From positions 1-31,659 of the forward strand of contig DQEK01000015.1 of assembly GCA_003533545.1 (NCBI GenBank): a stretch of 31,659 nucleotides of DNA, in the 5' to 3' direction. The translations under genes and the position numbers were made by a program. This stretch comes from Acidobacteriota bacterium (GTDB lineage: Bacteria > Acidobacteriota > Vicinamibacteria > Vicinamibacterales > UBA8438). Positions 24,270 through 31,659 of this stretch are shown here, piece after piece. The notes under the pieces are model-generated. The model was not told the DNA's origin. It did not search any database and worked only from the letters and a program-made list of their open reading frames with translations. Each line of letters starts with the position of its first letter. Position 1 is the stretch's first letter.

Positions 24270-24448
24270 AGCCAAACGTTAGCAGAACGAGCGAAAAAAG
24301 CGACCGCTGCGGACAGCCTGAGACGGAGCGCGAAAACCGAGCAAGTCCCCATCGCTCGCGGAAAGCGTGCACGACCACTTTCTCTCAGGCCAGCCCGGTC
24401 CCCAATAAGTAGTCGATAAGCGCGTGCGACTAACAGCGCCGGCCTGAC

Positions 24449-26419
24449 CTACGGTAAAGCGAGCGCAATCCACTCGCCGGGGTAATCGAGAGACCCAATG
24501 GGCAACACAATGTACTGCTTGTCCCTATGCACATACGTAATCGGCGAGCCAACGTTCCCGGCCCGAAACGACGTTTCCCAAACCTCTTCACCAGTTTCCT
24601 TATCGAAGGCTCGAAACGCCTTGCCCGCCTCGGAGCCAGCCCCTGGCGGGGTCCGCACCATGATCGGGTCACCTTCGCTCACGAACAGCAGGCTCTTCGT
24701 CAACAGAGTCATAGCGCGGCCCGGTTGACCCAAGGGAGGAAGGTCGAGATCAGCGATATCGGGATGGTCACGTGGCCCGTCGCCATTGGGTACCATCCAC
24801 ACGTGGTCGCCAGTATTCATGTCGATGGCCGTGATCCGACCATACGGGGGCTTCAAAAGCGGGAGCCCACGCGGCCCGGCTGGAAAGGCTCGTGTCCCAC
24901 GGGTGTAACGCACGTTCATCCGGTCCGGATTCCCCGGCGTCAGGTCCGCGGCAAACGTACCGGTCACCGACGGAACGTAGAGCATCCCGGTCTCTGGATC
25001 AAATCCAGCCCCTCCCCATTCCGCACCGCCGACCGACCCTGGCAACTGCAGCGTCCCTTTGCGATCACCGTCACCGTCACCCCGGATAGAAGGCGGCGTG
25101 AAAATCTGTCCCAGAACAAACGGAGCCGCAATTTCGGTGGCCTCCGCCCGAAGTTCAGGGGTGAAATCGACCAGCGTATCGACAGAGATACCGTGTACGT
25201 CGAACGGCGCCGGCTTCGTCGGAAACGGCTGCGTCGGCGAGATCCATTCGCCTGGGGTATCTGAGCTCGGCACTGGACGCTCGATGATCGGCCACACCGG
25301 CTCGCCCGTCACCCGGTCGAACGTATACGCCATCGCCTGCTTGGTCAGCTGAACCACGGCTTTGATCTCGCGACCGTCGACCGTGATATCCATCAAAATC
25401 GGCGCGACGTTATTGTCATAGTCCCAGAGGTCGTGATGCACCGTTTGGAAGTACCAAACCATTTCGCCCGTGTCAGCGCGCACGCACACAAGGCTATTCG
25501 CGTAGAGATTGTTCCCTGGTCGATGCCCACCGTACATGTCGTTACTCGGAGCACCCGTGGGGAGGTAAACGAGCCCTAACTCCTCGTCGGCACTCATCAT
25601 GGTCCAGACGTTGCCCATCCCCGAGTATTCCCACGAGTCGTCAAGCCAAGTCTCGACACCCGGCTCACCTGCTCGAGGAATGGGATTCCACGTCCACCGG
25701 CGCTCACCAGTACGCACGTCATAGGCCCGAACGTAGCCGGGACGCTGTTCCTTGGTAAGCGGATGGTCCGCCATCGCCTGTCCCACGACAACGACGTCGC
25801 GCACCACCAGCGGCGGCGAGGTGTAGTTGTAATCGATTAGCTCGCTCGTGTCCGCGTAAACGCGTAGGTCCACCTTGCCACCATCGCCGAACTCTGGGAT
25901 CAATAGACCGGTGTCGGTGTCCGTCGCTAGTAGATAGGGAGGACGCACCGACAGGATACGCCGGCTTCCCCCCGAATCGTCTTCCCAGAATCCGACACCC
26001 CGGTTAGCAGCACCCCGCGGCGTCTCTTCCCCAAGAAATGGCAATTCCTGCACCCAAACCGTCTCCCCCGTAGCCGGCTCGAATGCCTCGACCATCCCGA
26101 TGCCGTTCGACGCGTAGAGCACCCCATCAACCATCACCGGCGTTGACCGAAGCTGGTTCGAGTACTGCAAATCCGGCCACCGAGCATGCAAACTAGAATC
26201 AACAGCCCCACGGCGCCACACGATTTCTAGATCGTTCACGGTCTCTGCATTGATCTGATCGAGCGACGCGTAGCGGGTAAACCCACTGTCACCCCCGTGC
26301 ACCCGCCATTCACCTGTCGTGCCGTTCTGCGCGATCGCGGTCGCCGCCACACCAACAACAAGCACCGACGCCAACACCCCGACCGTCAGAGACGGCCCCG
26401 TCGTTCTCTGATGCACCAT
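24449..26419 (-). CDS. Soluble PQQ-dependent dehydrogenase, glucose-dehydrogenase type
   Basis: A 656-residue quinoprotein with a signal peptide (1-31) and an eight-blade propeller, starting WRVHGGDSGFTRYASLDQIN. It matches the catalytic domain of membrane glucose dehydrogenase (Gcd) and related quinate/shikimate enzymes: HRPGNNLYANSLV, HHDLWDYDNNVAP (His328-His329-Asp330; active-site Asp333) and QLTKQAMAYTFDR (Lys360). It lacks the five-helix membrane anchor of Gcd, so it should be free in the periplasm, and it has no vicinal Cys pair. The Asp335 two after Asp333 is normal for this clade and does not by itself show lanthanide use. AAGGA 9 bases upstream supports ATG 26419. It is followed by the DksA-like gene and preceded by NIPSNAP, 42 bases away on the same strand. 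Confidence 0.95.
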   Translation of the reverse strand: MVHQRTTGPSLTVGVLASVLVVGVAATAIAQNGTTGEWRVHGGDSGFTRYASLDQINAETVNDLEIVWRRGAVDSSLHARWPDLQYSNQLRSTPVMVDGVLYASNGIGMVEAFEPATGETVWVQELPFLGEETPRGAANRGVGFWEDDSGGSRRILSVRPPYLLATDTDTGLLIPEFGDGGKVDLRVYADTSELIDYNYTSPPLVVRDVVVVGQAMADHPLTKEQRPGYVRAYDVRTGERRWTWNPIPRAGEPGVETWLDDSWEYSGMGNVWTMMSADEELGLVYLPTGAPSNDMYGGHRPGNNLYANSLVCVRADTGEMVWYFQTVHHDLWDYDNNVAPILMDITVDGREIKAVVQLTKQAMAYTFDRVTGEPVWPIIERPVPSSDTPGEWISPTQPFPTKPAPFDVHGISVDTLVDFTPELRAEATEIAAPFVLGQIFTPPSIRGDGDGDRKGTLQLPGSVGGAEWGGAGFDPETGMLYVPSVTGTFAADLTPGNPDRMNVRYTRGTRAFPAGPRGLPLLKPPYGRITAIDMNTGDHVWMVPNGDGPRDHPDIADLDLPPLGQPGRAMTLLTKSLLFVSEGDPIMVRTPPGAGSEAGKAFRAFDKETGEEVWETSFRAGNVGSPITYVHRDKQYIVLPIGSLDYPGEWIALALP

Positions 26420-26461
26420 CTGTCCAGTTCCTTATTGTGTAGGCGACTCGTCAACACGACC

Positions 26462-26887
26462 CTACCGCAGAGCCGAGTACTCGGTCGGCACGATCATCCG
26501 CGCGTCAATCGTGTCAACTAACTTCCGGTCCTCCGACCGCTCGGCGGCAACAATCAACCGCTGGAACTCTGGGTTCTCCCCTAACACCTGCCACATCTGG
26601 TCACGCGCCGCGAGAGACGGATATCCCAACATGTAGATGAATGTGTCGTCAGTATCGTCACCCGTGGCCGCGGTCCAGTAGCCGATATTCTCCATTCCAG
26701 CCTGTTCAAACATCGCCGCGGTATGGTCACGAAACCGGTCCGAAAGCTCGGCTCGCTTCCCCGCCACCGTCTTGTACATACGCAGTTCGAACACCCTTGA
26801 CTCCGACTGCTGCGCCGAAATACCCCATCCGGTACCGAGTAACCCAAAGGTCACGCCGAGGATTGTCAAAATTTTCCATTTCATCAT
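26462..26887 (-). CDS. Exported NIPSNAP-family protein
   Basis: A 141-residue protein with a signal peptide (about 1-26, ending ISAQ) and one NIPSNAP domain, a ferredoxin-like alpha/beta barrel. Typical sequence: VFELRMYKTVAGKRAELSDR, AAMFEQAGMENIGYWTA, FIYMLGYPSLAARDQMWQVL and EDRKLVDTIDARMIVPTEYS. NIPSNAP proteins are of uncertain function; exported bacterial forms are common in this type of genome. ATG 26887 has GGGAGG 5 bases upstream; the next codon (ATG 26884) and a start at 26902 are alternatives. It sits 42 bases before the PQQ glucose-dehydrogenase-type gene on the same strand and so probably leads its message. It is divergent from the ABC exporter genes. Confidence 0.9.
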   Translation of the reverse strand: MMKWKILTILGVTFGLLGTGWGISAQQSESRVFELRMYKTVAGKRAELSDRFRDHTAAMFEQAGMENIGYWTAATGDDTDDTFIYMLGYPSLAARDQMWQVLGENPEFQRLIVAAERSEDRKLVDTIDARMIVPTEYSALR

Positions 26888-26949
26888 CACTGCCTCCCGC
26901 ATCGTGAATCACCCGTCGACTTCGTGCGTACCACGCGCCGATGCAAGGC

Positions 26950-26978
26950 ATTGCAAACGGTTCCGCCGCTTCTGTCAA
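26950..26978 (-). promoter_or_regulatory. Candidate sigma-70 promoter for the NIPSNAP-PQQ operon
   Basis: On the minus strand a perfect TTGACA (26978-26973) is followed after 17 bases by TGCAAT (26955-26950), matching four of six -10 bases. The transcript would begin near 26943, about 55 bases before the ATG at 26887. It lies in the divergent gap before the ABC exporter. Confidence 0.4.
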
Positions 26979-27028
26979 GGTAGAGCACTGACCTCAAACG
27001 TCCAGAAATCCAGTAGGATCGGGACCGC

Positions 27029-27949
27029 TTGCGTGACCTTCCTGTAATACGTGTGTCCGACATTCGGAAGACCTACGGCGATGTGGTTGCCGTCGACACC
27101 GTCTCGTTCGACGTCTTTCAAGGTGAAATTTTCGGCCTGATCGGCCCCAACGGTGCCGGCAAGACGACGACGATGGAGTGCATTGAAGGACTCCGCCGTC
27201 CTGACGGTGGCCAAATCTCGGTCTTTGGACTGGACCCGCTGCGGGACGCCGTGGCGTTACAGCACCGCATCGGCGTGCAGTTTCAGGAGGCTCAACTCCA
27301 GAAGCGTATCAAGGTCTGGGAAGCCGTGAACCTGTGGACATCGCTCTATGAGACCACCGTCGATGCCGACCAAGTTTTGGAGCAACTCGGCCTTAGTGAA
27401 AAGCGTAACGCCTGGTTTATGAGCCTCTCCGGAGGACAGAAACAGCGGCTGTTCATTGCGCTTGCGTTGATTAACGACCCCGAACTCGTGTTTTTGGATG
27501 AGTTGACCACCGGCCTCGACCCACAGGCCAGACGAGCCATCTGGACACTCGTACGAAACATTCCCGCCCGTGGAAAAACGGTGTTTCTCACCACTCATCT
27601 GATGGAAGAAGCAGAGCGGCTCTGTGACCGCGTGGCCATTATCGACCACGGTCGTATCATCGACCACGACACGCCAGCTGGCCTCATCGCCAGACACTGT
27701 CCTAATTGGACCGTCGTTGTCTCCACCGCTCATGCTGACGCTGCCTCCTGCTTCAACGCACTCCCCTCGGTCGACAGCGTTGCGGCGGAAGACGATCGGC
27801 TGACACTCCAGGGACACGGTGACAATCTCGTCACCGAGATAATCCACTGCCTGTCTGAACAGAAGATGAGAGTGACTGAGTTCAGGACCAAGCAATCAAC
27901 TCTGGAAGACGTATTCCTCACGTTGACCGGACGGTCTGTTAGAGAGTGA
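27029..27949 (+). CDS. ABC transporter ATP-binding protein (ABC-2 / drug-export type)
   Basis: A 306-residue nucleotide-binding subunit. Walker A GPNGAGKTT is at 39-47, the Q-loop near Gln84-Gln86, signature LSGGQ 133-137, Walker B VFLDE 154-158 and switch His190 (LTTHLMEE). The C-terminal third (about 220-306, ending LEDVFLTLTGRSVRE) is the extension usual in ATPases of the DrrA/CcmA-like export group. It drives export of a lipid, polysaccharide or small toxic compound together with the permease that starts 7 bases later. The start is taken as TTG 27029 because the conserved domain begins eight codons later and no ATG is nearby; GTG 27053 is the alternative. No operator is obvious. Confidence 0.96.
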   Translation: MRDLPVIRVSDIRKTYGDVVAVDTVSFDVFQGEIFGLIGPNGAGKTTTMECIEGLRRPDGGQISVFGLDPLRDAVALQHRIGVQFQEAQLQKRIKVWEAVNLWTSLYETTVDADQVLEQLGLSEKRNAWFMSLSGGQKQRLFIALALINDPELVFLDELTTGLDPQARRAIWTLVRNIPARGKTVFLTTHLMEEAERLCDRVAIIDHGRIIDHDTPAGLIARHCPNWTVVVSTAHADAASCFNALPSVDSVAAEDDRLTLQGHGDNLVTEIIHCLSEQKMRVTEFRTKQSTLEDVFLTLTGRSVRE

Positions 27950-27956
27950 CGGTGGA

Positions 27957-28715
27957 ATGACGGCGATACCGGTGCTGAGAGGACTCACCGCACTCACCTG
28001 GCTCGAAATGAAGATTTTCGTGCGAGAGCCGATGGGGTTCAGTTTTACCGTAGTGGTCCCAGTGATCCTCTTCGTTGGCCTCGGACGAATGTTCGGCGCC
28101 CAACTCGGCACGACGACGGCCACCGGCTGGTTCCTAGAGCGCATGCCAATCTTCGTCGCCGTTTTCATCGCGATCAACGCCGCGCAGTCGCTGGTCGCGG
28201 TCATTGCGATCTATCGTGAGAGCGGAATCCTCAAGCGACTCCGGGCAACTCCACTGTCCCCGGTGACGATCCTTGTTACACAGGTACTGATTAAGCTCAT
28301 TCTGACAGCCGTCAGCGTCGCGCTGATGCTCCTGGCTGGACGTCGGTATTACCCCACAGGAGCCGACATTCCTGCCTTGTCATTTGCCTTCGCCCTTTTA
28401 CTGAGCACCTGGAGCATTCTATCGCTCGGCTTCATCATCGCCAGCCTCGTTCGAACAGCGAGATTCGCCCAACCCGTGGCTGGCATGGTGTTTTACGGCA
28501 TGTTGCCATTTAGCGGACTCTTCCAAGCGATCGAGGAGTTACCAACCGGTGTGCAGATACTGGCGTACGCAACACCGCTAACCCCAGCGGTATCACTACT
28601 GTCCGGCATATGGGAGGGCAATCCCTGGTCTGCCCACCTAGGCGACGTGCTCGCCTTGACGATTATTTTCGGTGTTTGCACGCTAGTAACCACTCGAGTG
28701 TTTCGGTGGGAGTAA
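27957..28715 (+). CDS. ABC-2 type transporter permease
   Basis: A 252-residue integral membrane protein with six hydrophobic helices: about 28-45, 60-80, 103-130, 138-160, 172-190 and 225-245. The cytoplasmic segment YRESGILKRLRATPLSP (about 85-101) and the final segment GIWEGNPWSAHLGDVLALTI are standard for ABC-2 permeases. The gene starts 7 bases after the ATPase stop, so the two are co-translated and form the exporter. GTGGA directly before the ATG gives little spacing; translational coupling is likely to matter. The substrate is unknown. It is followed 27 bases later by the DUF1326 gene on the same strand. Confidence 0.94.
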   Translation: MTAIPVLRGLTALTWLEMKIFVREPMGFSFTVVVPVILFVGLGRMFGAQLGTTTATGWFLERMPIFVAVFIAINAAQSLVAVIAIYRESGILKRLRATPLSPVTILVTQVLIKLILTAVSVALMLLAGRRYYPTGADIPALSFAFALLLSTWSILSLGFIIASLVRTARFAQPVAGMVFYGMLPFSGLFQAIEELPTGVQILAYATPLTPAVSLLSGIWEGNPWSAHLGDVLALTIIFGVCTLVTTRVFRWE

Positions 28716-28742
28716 GGGCACGCTCACTGCTACGCTAGGACA

Positions 28743-29357
28743 ATGTCGACGACATCGTGGTGGGCTACGGGTCTCCTCTTCGAGAATTGCAACTGCCAGC
28801 TCCTTTGCCCTGGGCACGTATCGTTCAAGCAGCGTTGCACCCACGAACGGTGCCAGGGCAACTGGGCCATTCACCTAGACGAATCCCAGTTCGGAGATGT
28901 CAGCCTGAGCGACCTAAACGCCGCGGTGATTTTTGACGCGCCTCAGCGGATGTACGACGGTGGGTGGACGCAGGTGGCATACATCGACGAACGCGCTACC
29001 ACCGAGCAGCGAACCGCGCTCGACGACATTCTCGCCGGACGCGTCGGCGGGCCTTGGGCCATCCTGGGACGCTTTGTCGAGAAGCGGCTTGAGACCCGTT
29101 TCGTCACGATGCGTTTCGACGAGAACGGCGGGGAAAAACGCCTCGTCGTGCCAGACCTATTCGAGACGACAATCACAGCAATCCGAGGCGCCGACGGGCA
29201 AACGGAGGCGCGGATCGAAAATTTACACAACGTCGCGCACGGCCCCACGCACGTGCTCGCACGTGGACGAACGCGCTGCAAGGACCCGGCATTCAATTTT
29301 TTGAATGTCCGCACCCATGGTCTCTACTCCCACTTTTCCTGGAATGGCGATCGCTGA
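28743..29357 (+). CDS. DUF1326 domain-containing protein
   Basis: A 204-residue protein with the DUF1326 signature WWATGLLFENCNCQLLCPGH near the N-terminus, a Cys-rich segment (Cys16, Cys18, Cys22, then Cys32 and Cys37) that may bind a metal or Fe-S centre. The rest is alpha/beta (DDILAGRVGGPWAILGRFVE; NFLNVRTHGLYSHFSWNG at the C-terminus). Function is unknown in the family; it often sits near membrane proteins or DUF2182-type genes. AGGACA lies just before the ATG. It is the last gene in the ABC exporter group, 27 bases downstream of the permease, and converges with the PQQ-like propeller at 29380 (22-base gap with a short AGGTG-G-CACCT palindrome, too small to call a terminator). Confidence 0.9.
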   Translation: MSTTSWWATGLLFENCNCQLLCPGHVSFKQRCTHERCQGNWAIHLDESQFGDVSLSDLNAAVIFDAPQRMYDGGWTQVAYIDERATTEQRTALDDILAGRVGGPWAILGRFVEKRLETRFVTMRFDENGGEKRLVVPDLFETTITAIRGADGQTEARIENLHNVAHGPTHVLARGRTRCKDPAFNFLNVRTHGLYSHFSWNGDR

Positions 29358-29379
29358 AGTACCAGCGAGAGGTGGCACC

Positions 29380-30726
29380 TTACCGGTTGTCGTTGCTAAT
29401 GCGATACAACGCCGACTGCGTGCGAAGAATTAGACTCCCCCGCACAACAGCTGGTGTGGCCAGTGCCATCTCGTTGAGCGAATTAGTCCTGATCAATTCG
29501 AACTCACTACCGGCGCGGACGACGAACGTGTCTCCGTCCTCTCCGAGCAGAAAAATCCGATTGTTGTAGGCCCAGGGCGAGGCAGTAAATCCGGTGCCCG
29601 GCCGGATGCGCGTCCGCCCGTAGATCTCGCGCCCCGTCCGCGCGTCATGATTCAGTAAAAAACCACGGTCCAGCAGCGTGTAGTAGTGGTCGCCATAGAC
29701 CAACGCCGAGGTGTTGTAGGTGCCGAGCATCGGCTGGTACCAGACGATGAAATCGTTTCCATTCTCACCATCTTTCAGTGAGATGTCACCCGACGCACCT
29801 GGACGGATGGCGTAGACCGGTCTGGGCATACCACCGGGGTATCCCGAACTGATGTAAACCAACCCGTCCCGCGCAAATGGCGTCGGGACTACATTGACCG
29901 TCATGCCGGACAATTCCCAAAGCAACTGCCCATCAAGGTCATATGACCGCACGCGGCGAAGGCCGGCGGTAACAATCTCGGTGCGGACAGCGTTCTCCCA
30001 AACGAACGGTGTCGCCCAATTCTCGACTTCGTTGCGCTCGACACGCCACTGCTCCTCCCCAGTGACAGCATCCAACGCAACGAGAAACGAGCCGGTAACG
30101 TTGTCGTTGACGATAAATAGCCGCCCCTCGTGGAGCGCTGGCGACGCTGCGGTACCGAACCGCTGCCGGCCATTAAAGACTCCGAGTTCGTGGGTCCAGA
30201 CCACCTCCCCATCTAGGTCGAGGGCCGCAACAAGCCCAATAGCACCGAAATACGCGTAGACACGTTCGCCGTCGGTCACCGGGGTTTCCGACGCAAAGCT
30301 ATTCTTGAGATGTCGCTCGATCGAGGGGACCTGGCTCGACACCTCACGCGCCCATCGAACGTTGCCGGTCACAAAATCGACGTCGTAGACAATCCACCGG
30401 TGACTGGACGTCGACCGCGTTGCCCCACTGTCGGCGCCAGGGTCGTACAATCCCGCCACAGGCGACAGCTCCTCGCCGGCGCTAACCGCCGTGGTTAGAA
30501 AAATATGGTCGTCCCAGACCACAGGCGAACTCCAACCCAGTCCGGGCACATCTACCGTCCAGACAACGTTTTCAGTCTCGCTCCAAATCTCCGGTAACCG
30601 CGGGTCGTCAGCTACCGCCCCATCCGTGGAACCTCGGAATCTGGGCCACTGCCCCTCTTGCGCGCTGGCGTCGTACGGCCCGACCAGGAACCACAACGCC
30701 AGCATACCGATCACGACGTCGCGCAT
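29380..30726 (-). CDS. Exported PQQ-like beta-propeller protein, copy 2
   Basis: A 448-residue exported propeller, paralogous to the one at 3715-5103 along its whole length. Signal peptide 1-23 (ending ASAQE). Shared segments include WSETENVVWTVDVPGLGWSS, SFASETPVTDGERVYAYFG, LLDRGFLLNHDARTGREIYG and GFTASPWAYNNRIFLLGEDG. The loop before MLGTYNTSALV is about 13 residues shorter than in copy 1. No vicinal Cys and no dehydrogenase catalytic motif, so a structural or binding role is likely. The ATG at 30726 has AGGA 7 bases upstream; an earlier ATG at 30759 would leave a poor signal peptide. It follows the double-VOC gene by 29 bases on the same strand; copy 1 instead precedes an LVIVD gene. Confidence 0.94.
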   Translation of the reverse strand: MRDVVIGMLALWFLVGPYDASAQEGQWPRFRGSTDGAVADDPRLPEIWSETENVVWTVDVPGLGWSSPVVWDDHIFLTTAVSAGEELSPVAGLYDPGADSGATRSTSSHRWIVYDVDFVTGNVRWAREVSSQVPSIERHLKNSFASETPVTDGERVYAYFGAIGLVAALDLDGEVVWTHELGVFNGRQRFGTAASPALHEGRLFIVNDNVTGSFLVALDAVTGEEQWRVERNEVENWATPFVWENAVRTEIVTAGLRRVRSYDLDGQLLWELSGMTVNVVPTPFARDGLVYISSGYPGGMPRPVYAIRPGASGDISLKDGENGNDFIVWYQPMLGTYNTSALVYGDHYYTLLDRGFLLNHDARTGREIYGRTRIRPGTGFTASPWAYNNRIFLLGEDGDTFVVRAGSEFELIRTNSLNEMALATPAVVRGSLILRTQSALYRISNDNR

Positions 30727-30755
30727 AGATTTTCCTCGCCCGCATGGGCCAGATC

Positions 30756-31604
30756 TCAAAACTCGTCCAATCCCTCAGTTAGTTCGATGTAGGTGCCGAA
30801 CGGGTCGGTAAAGAACGCGATCGACAAACCCAACGCTGGCAGCTCCGTGTACGGTCGATCGAAGGTAACACCCGCAGCCTCAAGTTTCTGGCAGAACGCT
30901 TGAAGATCCTGCACCTCGAATCCGATGTGATCCAGGGACCGACCAGCGGTGCCGCCCGGCGCCTCATCCGACGGCGAATAGGTCAAATTTACCCCTGGGA
31001 GGTCCGCTGCTTCGAACGAACCGCGCTTCCCCGGTGCAGCGTCGAACGTCTCCACGTACCACGCCTTCATCTCGTCGACAGGTCCAGCAAAATGAATGTG
31101 GTGAAGCGCCATTGGATCGGCCGTGGCACTCTGCACGAATTCCACTTTCACATCGTCAGGGGCCATCGTGTATGCAATGTACGTGTCCTGGTCAGCGATG
31201 TAGGCCAGCCCGTCCTCAACCTGCAGGGCCGCCGGCAATTCGGCACGGGTAACAATCGGATAACCGGCAGCGCGCACGGTATCGACGGTCGCCCGGGTAC
31301 TTGGCACGGCGAAGCCGATGTGATTCACAGTCGTGCCTTTCGTTCCCCCGCCCGGCGCCTGCTCACGCAGAAACACCAACACATTAGGAAACCTCACCAC
31401 CTCAAGAGGACCGACGGTGATCACTTCTCCGCCCAAAGTATCCACCCAAAATTTCTTGTGCTCGTCGATACTGGTCACATTCAAATGGTGATGCCCGTAA
31501 ACGACCGGCCCCTGACCCGCTGCAGTCAACTGCGCCAATACGACCGGTGCACCCCCGAGTACAAAAACACTAGCCATTAGCGACAATATGGTTATTTTCG
31601 TCAT
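30756..31604 (-). CDS. Exported double VOC (glyoxalase/extradiol dioxygenase fold) protein
   Basis: A 282-residue protein with a signal peptide (about 1-25, ending VLAQ) and two VOC modules. Module 1 (about 35-150) begins VYGHHHLNVTSIDEHKKFW and contains VNHIGFAVPS; module 2 (about 168-277) begins LHHIHFAGPVDEMKAWYVE, contains LDHIGFEVQDLQAF and ends FGTYIELTEG. The His and Glu at the usual metal positions (HLNV, HIGF, HIHF, YIEL) are present, so one or two metal centres are likely. VOC enzymes include glyoxalases, isomerases and ring-cleaving dioxygenases; most are cytoplasmic, so export is notable. AGGGG lies 6 bases before ATG 31604. The gene leads an operon with the PQQ-like propeller; the last 55 bases of the window upstream show no clear promoter. 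Confidence 0.94.
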   Translation of the reverse strand: MTKITILSLMASVFVLGGAPVVLAQLTAAGQGPVVYGHHHLNVTSIDEHKKFWVDTLGGEVITVGPLEVVRFPNVLVFLREQAPGGGTKGTTVNHIGFAVPSTRATVDTVRAAGYPIVTRAELPAALQVEDGLAYIADQDTYIAYTMAPDDVKVEFVQSATADPMALHHIHFAGPVDEMKAWYVETFDAAPGKRGSFEAADLPGVNLTYSPSDEAPGGTAGRSLDHIGFEVQDLQAFCQKLEAAGVTFDRPYTELPALGLSIAFFTDPFGTYIELTEGLDEF

Positions 31605-31659
31605 CACAGACCCCTCACTCGTCGGATCGTGCTTTCAGTTATCGACCAACCCGCAATGC

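Noticed and set aside
30900..31580. A 226-codon plus-strand frame opposite the double-VOC gene
   Set aside because: No family pattern; the minus strand has two complete VOC modules and a signal peptide.
1..31659. Mobile element or CRISPR array
   Set aside because: No transposase, integrase, terminal inverted repeats or regularly spaced repeats were seen; gene composition is uniform across the window.

Overview
This GC-rich window carries about 25 protein genes, densely packed and often overlapping by 1-4 bases. No tRNA, rRNA, CRISPR array, transposase or phage gene was seen. The content suggests a chromosomal segment of an uncultured Gram-negative bacterium, most likely Acidobacteriota of the Vicinamibacteria type or a neighbour of the PVC group. 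The reasons are the paired DUF1592/DUF1552 and DUF1553/DUF1501 'planctomycete-type' exported proteins, several secreted PQQ-type beta-propellers, an exported metallo-beta-lactamase-fold protein and a secreted ankyrin protein. The taxonomic guess is inference; no marker gene other than htpG is present.

Layout. 1-321 may be the tail of an unknown gene. 389-1300 (-) is a family IV esterase. 1558-5103 (-) is a three-gene exported operon: PQQ-like propeller, LVIVD-repeat propeller, then a cyclase-fold protein with a CxxCH haem site. A divergent promoter region (about 5104-5286) separates it from a long rightward run, 5287-14740: DUF1592 multidomain cytochrome, Tat-exported DUF1552 protein, secreted ankyrin protein, HtpG, YVTN propeller lipoprotein and MBL-fold hydrolase. 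14792-20334 (-) is a second operon: DUF1553 multidomain cytochrome, Tat-exported DUF1501 protein and a divergent Nramp-like transporter. 20731-23847 (+) holds a secreted cupin, a two-haem cytochrome c and a PQQ alcohol dehydrogenase with the Asp-x-Asp signature linked to lanthanide use. 23910-26887 (-) holds a DksA/TraR zinc-finger protein, a soluble glucose-dehydrogenase-type PQQ enzyme and an exported NIPSNAP protein. 27029-29357 (+) is an ABC-2 exporter plus a DUF1326 protein. 29380-31604 (-) is an exported double-VOC protein followed by a paralogue of the 3715-5103 propeller.

How it fits together. Roughly 17 of the 25 products carry a Sec, Tat or lipoprotein signal, and at least four have CxxCH haem sites. 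The common theme is periplasmic or cell-surface oxidation: PQQ dehydrogenases feed electrons to c-type cytochromes, while DUF1592/1552 and DUF1553/1501 pairs, esterase, cupin, VOC and MBL proteins act on unidentified (perhaps polymeric or sulfated/aromatic) substrates. No PQQ biosynthesis genes and no TonB receptor lie in the window, so the substrate cannot be read from context. The most notable points are the lanthanide-type dehydrogenase/cytochrome pair, the haem-bearing cyclase-fold protein in an all-propeller operon, the Nramp homologue lacking the DPGN metal motif, and the coexistence of both planctomycete-type cytochrome modules within 15 kb.
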